DNA of 14,051 nucleotides. Source: Gemmatimonadota bacterium (GTDB lineage: Bacteria > Gemmatimonadota > Gemmatimonadetes > Longimicrobiales > UBA6960). Positions 1 through 6,470 of the stretch are shown here, piece by piece (the first letter of the stretch is position 1; every line of letters begins with the position of its first letter). A model generated the notes under the pieces. It saw only the letters and a list, made by a program, of their open reading frames with translations. It made no database searches and was not told the origin of the DNA. The position numbers and the translations under genes are program-made. The stretch is from contig JAHWKH010000016.1 in the NCBI GenBank assembly GCA_019347995.1, positions 1-14,051 of the forward strand, given 5' to 3'.

Positions 1-1174
1 CCTCGGCCAGTCGACGGATCGCCGCGGCCAGGGCACCGGCGTCCTCCGGCTCCACGAGAAGTCCGTTGACGCCGTCCTCCACGAGCTCGGGGATGCCCGA
101 GACCCGCGAGGCCACGACCGGCGCTCCCGCCGCCATGGCTTCCATGAGGGCGACCGGGATGCCGTCCCTCATGCCGTCACCCAGGACCACGCTCGGATGG
201 ACGACGATGGGATGTGCCCGGAGTCGCTCGGCGACGGCTCCCTGGGTCTCGGCACCCGCCAGCCGCACCCGCCCCTCGAGTCCGGCTTCGACGATCTGCC
301 GCTCCAGGTCCCGACGGAGCGGACCCTCGCCCACGAACTCGCAGTGGAACGGAACGGCCGCGTCACGGAGGCGACGGCACGCCTCTACCAGCACGCCGGG
401 ACCCTTGTACGCCCGCAGCCCCGCCACGGAGAGGATGCGCGCCGTCCCGGCAGGCGGGTCGATCTCCGGCTTCGGCCCCGGGCCCTTCGGGGCGGAGTCT
501 TGCGCGCGCGTCGCGTAGGCCTCCGGATCGACGCCCACGTGCACCACCCGCACGTTCTCCGGCGGTACCGAACGATAGCGGGCGCGGAGCTCGCGCCGGT
601 TGAAGGCCGAGATCACCCGCACGAATGCCGCCGCCCGAAGCTTCGTCCCCAGAAACGGCCGGTAGCGGCGCATGAAGAGGTCGTGGGCGTGCACGGTCAC
701 GCTGAACGTGGCGTCGGTGAACGATGCGATGACGAAGGCCGCCGTGGCCGGATGGCTCCCGAAATGGGCGTGCACGTGGCGGATGCCCTCGTCATCCAGG
801 CACCGGGCGAGGTGCACGGACTTGGGCACGATCGCCAGGGTCGCGGCCAGGAAGCGGGGGCTGCCGAGTGAAGCCGCCACGAGGCGGAGGAGCAGCCACA
901 GGTATCGTCCGGGCCGGTGGAGCAGCGCCCGGACGTTCGAGGCCACGATGGCCCGGGAGAGAAAAGGCGTGTACAGCGCCCGCTCCACCCACGGCCGCGC
1001 CTCCGGGTGCACCACGGGCGGAGACTCCCGGAGGAGGGGCACGAGGCGGACCGGCTGCCCCTGCCGCTCCATCTCGATCCCCTCCCTCAGGATGAAGGTC
1101 TCGGTGACCGAGGGAAACCTCGACAGGAGCACGGCCACCGGCCGCCGCGCCCGGGCGCGGGGATCAGCGTTCAT
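1..1174 (-). CDS. GT4-family glycosyltransferase, partial (C-terminus beyond the window)
   Basis: About 391 codons are open from an ATG at 1174 to the left edge, with no stop reached. The N-terminus reads MNADPRARARRPVAVLLSRF and continues into a TETFILREG segment, typical of WcaL-like exopolysaccharide glycosyltransferases. A central HVHAHFGSHPATAAFVIA segment is the usual acceptor-side motif. The C-terminal Rossmann half has EFVGEGPLRRDLE, then a DGIPVALMEAMAAG donor-binding loop followed by PVVASRVSGIPELVEDGVNG. The family E-x7-E motif appears here as D-x7-E, common in this subgroup. It should transfer a sugar from a nucleotide-activated donor to the lipid-linked repeat unit on the cytoplasmic face; donor and linkage cannot be read from sequence. 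Its start overlaps the end of the upstream ligase gene by 11 bases (ATGAACGCTGA), so translational coupling is likely. It is the fourth visible gene of the riboswitch-controlled operon. Confidence 0.9.
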   Translation of the reverse strand, partial: MNADPRARARRPVAVLLSRFPSVTETFILREGIEMERQGQPVRLVPLLRESPPVVHPEARPWVERALYTPFLSRAIVASNVRALLHRPGRYLWLLLRLVAASLGSPRFLAATLAIVPKSVHLARCLDDEGIRHVHAHFGSHPATAAFVIASFTDATFSVTVHAHDLFMRRYRPFLGTKLRAAAFVRVISAFNRRELRARYRSVPPENVRVVHVGVDPEAYATRAQDSAPKGPGPKPEIDPPAGTARILSVAGLRAYKGPGVLVEACRRLRDAAVPFHCEFVGEGPLRRDLERQIVEAGLEGRVRLAGAETQGAVAERLRAHPIVVHPSVVLGDGMRDGIPVALMEAMAAGAPVVASRVSGIPELVEDGVNGLLVEPEDAGALAAAIRRLAE

Positions 1175-2702
1175 GGAGCTGCGACGCGGCGCTGGGAAGC
1201 GGGCGGCTGAGACTGCGCACGGCCGCTGCCAGCGCCAGGAGGAGCCAGAGGTATCGCTGGAAGTCGCCGTGCAGGAACACGCTCGAGATCAGGTAGCCGG
1301 CCAGCGCGATCTCGAGCGCCCGGGCGAGAGAGGCCAATCCCCCCTCACCCCGGAGCAGGAGGCGGCCACGGGCGCGCTCGAGGCCCACGAAGGCCGCGAG
1401 CAGCGCGGCGGCGAGGGCCGTCAGGCCCAGGAGACCCGTCTCCGCGGCCACCTCGAGGTAGAGGCTGTGGGCGTAGCGGACCGCGTCGGGGTCCCCGTAG
1501 TCGCGGGCGGTGGAGCCGAGGCGGTCGGCGTACTCTCCGAACTCGGGCGAGTAGTTGCCGGCCCCCACTCCGCCGGCCGGATTGGCGACGAACATCTCCC
1601 AGGCCGTGCGGTTGAGCAGGAGCCGCTCTTCGAACGAGCTGTCCACGTACACGACCTCGCCCCCTCCCGGAATGAGGTCCCCGAGGGTCGTGAGCCGCTC
1701 CCGCAGGCCGCTGGGAAGGAGGGCGGTGGCGGCCACCAGGACCACCAGGGCGCCCCCGACGATCCGTCGCGGCCGCATGCCATGGGCGACCAGGGAGGTC
1801 AGGACCACGACGATCAAGGCCAGGGCGCCGCCCCTCGAATACGTCAGGAGGGTGCCTGCTACGAGGAGAGCCACGCAGCCCGCCGCCACCGTCCGGGCGC
1901 GTCGGTCGCGCTCCTCCCATGCGAGGAACAGCGCCAGGGGCACGAGCACGAGAAGGATCTGGGCGAAGAAGTTCGGATCGCCCAGCGGACCGGCGAGACG
2001 CGGCCCGAACACGCTTCCGTAGATCTGCCCGCGCTTGACCCGCGCCAGGCCGGCGAACGCCTCGGAATCCCCGGTCACCAGCTGGATGAGCCCCAGGAGC
2101 GCGAGCAGCGCCCCGGCGGCCACCATCGTCCACACCGCCACGCGCGCCCGGCGCGGATCCGTGACCAGCAGCACCACCAGGCCGTACAGGGCCAACGCCT
2201 TCCCCGCTTCCGCCAGCCGGGCGTCGGCGAGCTCCGGCTGCCCGGCCCACACCGTGGAGGTGAGGATGACGAGGACCCAGACCGTCAGCAGCCAGGTCTG
2301 AGGCTCCCGCAGGAGCCGACGTGCCACCCCGGGACCATGATGGATCCAGGCCGCGACCAGGACGGGCAGCGCCAGGACCTGCAGGAGCGAGGGCAGGCCA
2401 TAGGCCCGGATGAGGATGTCCGAGAGGTTCAGGTACACGATCCCCACCAGGAGGCCCAGCGCTGCGGCCGGCCGCATCAGGACCACGGCGATCAGGCCCA
2501 GGACCCCGATCCCGCCCGCCAGCGCGGACGGCGTGAAGGCGAGGTCCAGGTGAAGGAGCCGGGGCTGGACTACCGCCAGGCCACCCAGGCCCACCGCGGC
2601 GAGCGCCGCCACGGCCGCGGCGGCCCACTGGGCGCGCGTCTCCGGAAAGGCCGTGGCGGCGGGCGCCGTTGAGGGACCGCCGATAGGCACCGAGGTCCCC
2701 AT
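1164..2702 (-). CDS. O-antigen ligase / Wzy-type polymerase family membrane protein
   Basis: The 512-residue product is strongly hydrophobic, with about ten or more membrane segments (for example near residues 26-46, 60-90, 103-120, 136-152, 165-181, 188-210, 247-261, 271-300 and 313-330). It has the hallmarks of the Wzy_C/WaaL family: TYSRGG at 287-292, and a large non-membrane loop at about 331-420 containing NRTAWEMFVANPAGGVGAGN and AHSLYLEVAAETG, with His412 in the conserved position. Such proteins polymerise undecaprenyl-linked repeats or ligate glycans outside the cytoplasmic membrane; sequence alone does not separate polymerase from ligase. A Wzz-like gene directly upstream favours a polymerase role (inference). 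Its ATG shares one base with the stop of that gene (TGATG), and its own end overlaps the next gene. Confidence 0.9.
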   Translation of the reverse strand: MGTSVPIGGPSTAPAATAFPETRAQWAAAAVAALAAVGLGGLAVVQPRLLHLDLAFTPSALAGGIGVLGLIAVVLMRPAAALGLLVGIVYLNLSDILIRAYGLPSLLQVLALPVLVAAWIHHGPGVARRLLREPQTWLLTVWVLVILTSTVWAGQPELADARLAEAGKALALYGLVVLLVTDPRRARVAVWTMVAAGALLALLGLIQLVTGDSEAFAGLARVKRGQIYGSVFGPRLAGPLGDPNFFAQILLVLVPLALFLAWEERDRRARTVAAGCVALLVAGTLLTYSRGGALALIVVVLTSLVAHGMRPRRIVGGALVVLVAATALLPSGLRERLTTLGDLIPGGGEVVYVDSSFEERLLLNRTAWEMFVANPAGGVGAGNYSPEFGEYADRLGSTARDYGDPDAVRYAHSLYLEVAAETGLLGLTALAAALLAAFVGLERARGRLLLRGEGGLASLARALEIALAGYLISSVFLHGDFQRYLWLLLALAAAVRSLSRPLPSAASQLHER

Positions 2703-3352
2703 CAGCGGCCGGCGACCACCCGCGGCGGCGCATCCTGCTCCACGAGGGGCGTGGTGGAGCGGGAGCGTGCCGGCCGAAGATGCTCGAGGACGAGCGCGAG
2801 CAGAAAGCCTGCGAACAGCCCCAGCACACCCGCGATGGCCACGTTCCGGACCGGGTCCGGGTGAAGGGGCACCCGCGGCGGAGCAGCCGCCTCCAGGGGA
2901 CGGATCTCGAAGATTCCGTACAGCTGCCCGGCGCGATCACCGAGGACGGCGACGACGGCGTTGGCCATCGCGCTCACGCCCTCGGGGTCACGGCCCTCGA
3001 CGCTCACGCGGATGATGTTCGTGCTCGGCACCACCGACGCGCGCACGCGATATCCCGAGCGCCCCCTCTCCGGGAGCTGTGCCCGGTCCGCCGCGGAGTC
3101 GCGGGTCTCCCGTGCTCCCGCCACAGACGCGAACGTCGCGATGACGGTGCGGCGCTCCAGGGTCTCCAGGCCCCGCATCACGTCGGACGGGTTCTCGATG
3201 TCGGAAGCCGGAGCCACGGTCGCCGTGGCGGCCGCGCGGTACACGCGCGGCACGCCCGCCGTCAGCATCGCCGCCACCGCCATGGCCAGGAGGGGCGGGA
3301 GGACGACGGCCCACCACCAGGCCCGCAGGGCACGCAGATATACATTCGACAT
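2702..3352 (-). CDS. Wzz/YveK-type polysaccharide chain-length determinant
   Basis: This 216-residue protein has the two-helix layout of the Wzz family: a first membrane helix at about residues 12-33, a periplasmic domain, a proline-rich PPRVPLHPDPVRN stretch at 158-170 and a second helix at 170-190. A short basic, polar tail follows. The periplasmic part holds RRTVIATFASVAGA and a VVPSTNIIRVSVEG segment, which match the family. It has no Walker motifs, so this is the short form without a fused tyrosine autokinase, and no separate kinase gene is visible. Such proteins set the length of the polysaccharide made by the Wzy polymerase. The gene lies 11 bases after the sugar-phosphate transferase and overlaps the ligase start by one base. 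Confidence 0.88.
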   Translation of the reverse strand: MSNVYLRALRAWWWAVVLPPLLAMAVAAMLTAGVPRVYRAAATATVAPASDIENPSDVMRGLETLERRTVIATFASVAGARETRDSAADRAQLPERGRSGYRVRASVVPSTNIIRVSVEGRDPEGVSAMANAVVAVLGDRAGQLYGIFEIRPLEAAAPPRVPLHPDPVRNVAIAGVLGLFAGFLLALVLEHLRPARSRSTTPLVEQDAPPRVVAGR

Positions 3353-3363
3353 GGTCGTTCCCT

Positions 3364-4053
3364 TCAGAAGGCGCCCCTGGCCAGCAGAACCGCCGCCGGC
3401 GTGCGGGCTAGGATGGAGAGGTCCAGCCAGAGGCTCCAGCGGTCCACGTACTCGAGGTCGAGCTGGAGCCGCTGGGAATCGCTGCAGAGGCTGCGGCCGC
3501 TCACTTGCCAGAGGCCGGTGAGCCCCGGCTTCATCTCGAACCGTCGCGCGACGTCGCCCCTGGGAAATCGCCGCATGTCGGTGGGCAGGAGGGGACGAGG
3601 CCCCACCAGGGCCATGTCTCCCTTGAGGACGTTGAAGAGCTGGGGCAGCTCGTCGATGCTGAACGTGCGCAGCACCCGGCCGACCCGCGTCACCCTCGCG
3701 TCGCCTTTCACCTTCAGGAAGATGCCGTCGTGGTCGTCCGCGAGTGCGGCTTCCAGCTCCGGGGCCTCGGCGTGCATGGTCCGAAGCTTCAACATCATGA
3801 ACTCGCGGCCGTGATGGCCGATCCGCCGCTGCCGGAACACGACCGCGCCCCGGCTCGTGAGGCGGATGGCCAGCACGCTGAAAAGGAGCACGGGCAGCGT
3901 CAGGACGACCAGGCCGACTGCCAGCACAACGTCGAGGAGCCGCTTGAGCCGTAGACGATCGGCAGTTACCGCTGCAGTTGAGGTGAGTAGGCCGGGGGCA
4001 TGTCTGTCCGAAAGATCGTTCGCGCGCTGCCGCGCGAGCGCGTTCATCTCCAT
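3364..4053 (-). CDS. Polyprenyl-phosphate sugar-1-phosphate transferase (initiating enzyme)
   Basis: The 229-residue protein is a compact bacterial sugar transferase of the WcaJ/WbaP/PglC catalytic-domain family. It has one hydrophobic segment at about residues 39-63, then FRQRRIG, KLRTM at 89-93, SIDELPQLFNVLKGDM at 132-147, VGPRP at 150-154 and PGLTGLWQVSGR at 176-187. It should transfer a sugar phosphate from a UDP-sugar to undecaprenyl phosphate and so start repeat-unit synthesis at the inner membrane. It lacks the N-terminal four-helix domain of full-length WbaP/WcaJ and instead has about 35 polar residues before the hydrophobic segment. Two ATGs lie close together (4053 and 4047); I used the first. 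It is the first gene after the riboswitch, with the terminator about 68 bases upstream. Confidence 0.93.
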   Translation of the reverse strand: MEMNALARQRANDLSDRHAPGLLTSTAAVTADRLRLKRLLDVVLAVGLVVLTLPVLLFSVLAIRLTSRGAVVFRQRRIGHHGREFMMLKLRTMHAEAPELEAALADDHDGIFLKVKGDARVTRVGRVLRTFSIDELPQLFNVLKGDMALVGPRPLLPTDMRRFPRGDVARRFEMKPGLTGLWQVSGRSLCSDSQRLQLDLEYVDRWSLWLDLSILARTPAAVLLARGAF

Positions 4054-4120
4054 AGGTCCGTCGGTTGGGGACCCTGGAGGAAAGCGGGCGAGCCGCGGGA
4101 GACCTGGGAGGACCGGACGG

Positions 4121-4158
4121 AAAAAAAAGACCGCCAGCGTCTCTCAGGATGCTGGCGG
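4121..4158 (-). terminator. Intrinsic terminator in the polysaccharide operon leader (riboswitch expression platform)
   Basis: On the minus strand CCGCCAGC (4158-4151) and GCTGGCGG (4138-4131) form a perfect 8-bp GC-rich stem with a 12-base loop. After a TC the transcript runs into eight consecutive U residues (4128-4121). No gene ends just upstream on this strand, and the first polysaccharide gene starts about 68 bases downstream, so it acts in a leader, not at a gene end. Its 5' arm overlaps the 3' arm of aptamer helix P1 at 4151-4154, so the two structures exclude each other. Confidence 0.92.
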
Positions 4159-4239
4159 CTCGGCGGGCATGGCGAGATCGCGCGTTAGCCCCGTGGCTCT
4201 GCGTCCCCGGCTTTCGCCGGGTTTGCTCTGGACAGCATC
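4148..4239 (-). promoter_or_regulatory. Cyclic di-GMP-I (GEMM-I) riboswitch aptamer
   Basis: The minus strand carries the GEMM-I core in order. P1 pairs GATGCTG (4239-4233) with CAGCATC (4154-4148). AGAGCAAACC follows, then a CCCGGC-GAAA-GCCGGG hairpin (4221-4206) with the GNRA tetraloop used for docking. Next is GACGCAGAGCC (4205-4195; the usual form is GACGCAAAGCC), then GGGCTAA paired through GGGC/GCCC with CATGCCC, giving the CUAA...AUG tetraloop-receptor pattern. The 3' side ends GCCGAGCCGCC before P1 closes. The base before CAAACC (complement of 4226) is G, as in c-di-GMP aptamers; cGAMP-preferring variants have A there. Because P1 and the terminator share CAGC, bound ligand should block termination and turn on the polysaccharide genes (inference). 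A weak possible -10, TAGGAT, lies at 4294-4289. Confidence 0.9.
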
Positions 4240-4445
4240 ACGTCTCCGGCCTCGCAGGGGCTCTCCCCGAGGGGTCCGGTACATGGTGATCCTACAAACA
4301 GCCTCGAACTTCGGTCGGTCATCGGCTGCATGTGCCGTGCCGGAAAGATAACTTGAAGTCGCGCGCCCGGAAGACGTCGTGCCCAGGGAGCCGGCCCGGC
4401 CCATGCGGGTATGGCAGCGGCGCCCACCGCCTTCCAGGAGGACCG
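4240..4445. other. Divergent intergenic region between the riboswitch leader and the peroxiredoxin gene
   Basis: This stretch must hold the promoter for the minus-strand riboswitch transcript and probably one for the plus-strand peroxiredoxin. It is locally less GC-rich around 4285-4360 than its surroundings. On the minus strand TAGGAT (4294-4289) could be a -10 element, but I see no convincing -35. A short CCCC-GA-GGGG palindrome sits at 4265-4274. No gene is supported here. An ATG at 4332 is in frame with the peroxiredoxin, but the residues it would add look non-coding. Confidence 0.4.
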
Positions 4446-4994
4446 TTGACCACGCGAGACGACGAGCCGGGGAGCCCCGCCGGGAGCCCCGGCGGATCCG
4501 GGAGCGCCGTCGGCGGCCCCTCGCCCCTGCGGCCGGGCCGGACGGCTCCCGACCTCGCCCTTCCCCGGGGGCCCGGCGACGTGGTGCGCCTCTCCGAGCA
4601 CGCCGCCGGCCGCCCCACGCTGGTGCTGTTCTTCCCGCTGGCCTTCTCGCCCGTGTGCACCGAGGAGCTGTGCGCGGTGGCCGAGGATCTGGAGCGCTGG
4701 ACGGACGTGGACGCCGCGGTGGTGGCCGTCAGCGTCGACTCCCCGTTCACGGTGCGCCGCTTCGCCGAGGAGACGGGGGTGCCCTACCCGGTACTGTCGG
4801 ACTTCAATCGCGAGGCGGTGACGGCGTTCGGCGTACGTGACGACGACTACTTCGGCCTGCGCGGCGTGGCGTACCGCTCCGCCTTCGTGCTGGACGCCGG
4901 ACTGCGCGTGGTGTGGTCGTGGGCCACCGCCGACGACGCGGTGCTGCCGGACCTGGAGGAGGTGCGGGAGGCGGTGAGGCGCGCGGCCCTCTAG
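4446..4994 (+). CDS. Peroxiredoxin, BCP/AhpE-like
   Basis: The product is a thioredoxin-fold thiol peroxidase that should reduce hydrogen or organic peroxides in the cytoplasm. From the TTG start it is 182 residues. The active-site motif PLAFSPVCTEELC fits P-x3-(S/T)-x2-C, with the peroxidatic Cys at about residue 71. A second Cys five residues later (C-x4-C) matches the resolving position of BCP-type atypical 2-Cys enzymes. AYRSAFVLD supplies the conserved Arg strand. I chose TTG at 4446 because AGGAGG lies four bases upstream at 4436-4441. An in-frame ATG at 4332 would add 38 residues rich in Arg, Pro and Cys, without a good ribosome site. The first 25 or so residues after TTG are still Gly/Pro-rich, so the exact start remains uncertain. 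It converges on the thiolase gene, with 41 bases between stops. Confidence 0.88.
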   Translation: MTTRDDEPGSPAGSPGGSGSAVGGPSPLRPGRTAPDLALPRGPGDVVRLSEHAAGRPTLVLFFPLAFSPVCTEELCAVAEDLERWTDVDAAVVAVSVDSPFTVRRFAEETGVPYPVLSDFNREAVTAFGVRDDDYFGLRGVAYRSAFVLDAGLRVVWSWATADDAVLPDLEEVREAVRRAAL

Positions 4995-5035
4995 AAGCGC
5001 ACCGAGAGCAGCGGCGCCCGGAGCGTGACCGCCTC

Positions 5036-6313
5036 CTAGACACGCTCGAGGACCATGGCCACTCCGAGCCCGCCGGCGGCGCACACGGTCGCGAGCCCCA
5101 GCTCCACGTCCCGGCGCGCCATCTCGTTCAGGAGGGTCGTGACGACCCGGCAGCCGGTGGCCGCGAACGGATGGCCGATGGCCACCGACCCGCCCATCAC
5201 GTTGATCCGCTCCTCGGGCGGGTGCCCGACGGGTCGGACCAGGCCGAGCTCCTCCTCCGCGATCCGCGCCGAGTCGAGCCACTGGAGGTTCGAGAGGACC
5301 TGGGCGGCGAACGCTTCGTGCATCTCCATGAGGCCGATGTCCTTCATGCCCACGCCGGCGCGCTCCAGCGCCACGGGGATGGCGTACACCGGTCCCTGGA
5401 GAAGCTGGAGCGACGGGTCCAGGGCCGCGTACGCGTAGCTGCGCAGCCGGCCCAGGATGGTCCGGCCGTCGGCGCGGGCGCGCTCCTCGGACATCACCAG
5501 GACGGCCGACGCGCCGTCGGTGAGCGGCGATGCGTTGCCGGCGGTCACCGAGCCGTGCCGGGAATCGAACACGGGCTTCAGCGACGCGAGCTTCTCGAGA
5601 CTCGTGTCGGTGCGGATGCCGTTGTCGCTCTCCACGACCTCCTCGTAGTCCGGCGGGAGGTAGACGGGCAGCATCTCGGCGGTGAGGCGGCCGTCGGCCG
5701 TGCCCTCGGCGGCCAGGGTGTGGGAGCGCAGCGCCCAGCGGTCCTGCTCCTCCCTGGAGATCCCGTTCTCCTTCGCCATGCGCTCGGCCGACTCGCCCAT
5801 CGTCTCGCCCGTGGTGGGCTCGGCGATCCGGGGCTGCTTCGGGATGATGTCCACGGGGCGGGTGCGGGCGAGGGTGCGCAGGCGCTGGCCCAGCGAGCGC
5901 GCTTTGGCCGCCCGCACCAGCGTGTCCGACAGCCGGTCCGAGACCATGATGGGGATGTGGGAGAGGGACTCGGCGCCGCCGGCCACGACCACGTCGGCGT
6001 TCCCCACCGCGATCAGGTTCGCCGCGTCGGTGATGGCCTGGTTGGACGTCGCGCAGGCGCGGGACACGGTGGTGGCCGGCACGGTGGGGGGCAGCGTGGC
6101 GAGCCCCACCTCCCGAGCGATGTTCGGCGCGTGAGGATCGTGGACCACCGTGCCGTAGACCAGGTGGTCCACCTCGTCCCCGCCGATCCCGGCGCGGTCG
6201 ACGAGCTCCCGCACGGCCAGCTTCCCCAGGTCGGCGGCCGAAAGCTCCCGGAACGCCGAGCCTGCCTTGGCGAAAGGCGTCCTCACGCCCGCTACGATCA
6301 CCGCTTTGCTCAT
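5036..6313 (-). CDS. fadI: Acetyl-CoA C-acyltransferase (thiolase), FadI-like
   Basis: This 425-residue thiolase should carry out the last step of fatty-acid beta-oxidation, cleaving 3-ketoacyl-CoA to acetyl-CoA and a shortened acyl-CoA. The catalytic residues are all present: Cys87 in SRACATSNQAI, His332 in HEAFAAQ, His381 in GHPFAATG and Cys411 in CAAGGLG. The inserted stretch IIPKQPRIAEPTTGETMGES and the overall length (E. coli FadI is of similar size) point to the FadI/HADHB branch rather than FadA or a biosynthetic PhaA thiolase. The start is supported by AGGAGGTG a few bases upstream on the minus strand. The alpha-subunit partner (FadJ/FadB) is not adjacent, so the enzyme must find its partner elsewhere or act alone. 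It is divergent from the dehydrogenase gene. Confidence 0.92.
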   Translation of the reverse strand: MSKAVIVAGVRTPFAKAGSAFRELSAADLGKLAVRELVDRAGIGGDEVDHLVYGTVVHDPHAPNIAREVGLATLPPTVPATTVSRACATSNQAITDAANLIAVGNADVVVAGGAESLSHIPIMVSDRLSDTLVRAAKARSLGQRLRTLARTRPVDIIPKQPRIAEPTTGETMGESAERMAKENGISREEQDRWALRSHTLAAEGTADGRLTAEMLPVYLPPDYEEVVESDNGIRTDTSLEKLASLKPVFDSRHGSVTAGNASPLTDGASAVLVMSEERARADGRTILGRLRSYAYAALDPSLQLLQGPVYAIPVALERAGVGMKDIGLMEMHEAFAAQVLSNLQWLDSARIAEEELGLVRPVGHPPEERINVMGGSVAIGHPFAATGCRVVTTLLNEMARRDVELGLATVCAAGGLGVAMVLERV

Positions 6314-6470
6314 CGCACCTCCTCGCGTGCCGGCGCCTCCTCCGCTGGAGGCGAGGCTCGGCAGTACCCCCCGCGACCGGGAAGCGTTCGGGGGGCGGAT
6401 TCCGCTGGACCCGTCCGGCCGCGCCGGCTACCCTTCCCCTGCCCATCCGCCCCCATCACGCCGGGACGCC

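Noticed and set aside
4148..4239. cGAMP-specific (GEMM-Ib) variant riboswitch
   Set aside because: The position that is A in cGAMP-preferring variants is G here, so c-di-GMP is the better call; binding data could overturn this.
4332..4445. N-terminal extension of the peroxiredoxin from ATG 4332
   Set aside because: The extra 38 residues are Arg/Pro/Gly/Cys-rich with no fold signal, there is no good ribosome site, and AGGAGG sits just before TTG 4446.
6267..6470. N-terminal extension of the dehydrogenase from ATG 6267
   Set aside because: It would overlap the fadI start on the other strand and its translation is Pro-rich and non-domain-like; MRAVTFDV at 6471 is a typical MDR start.
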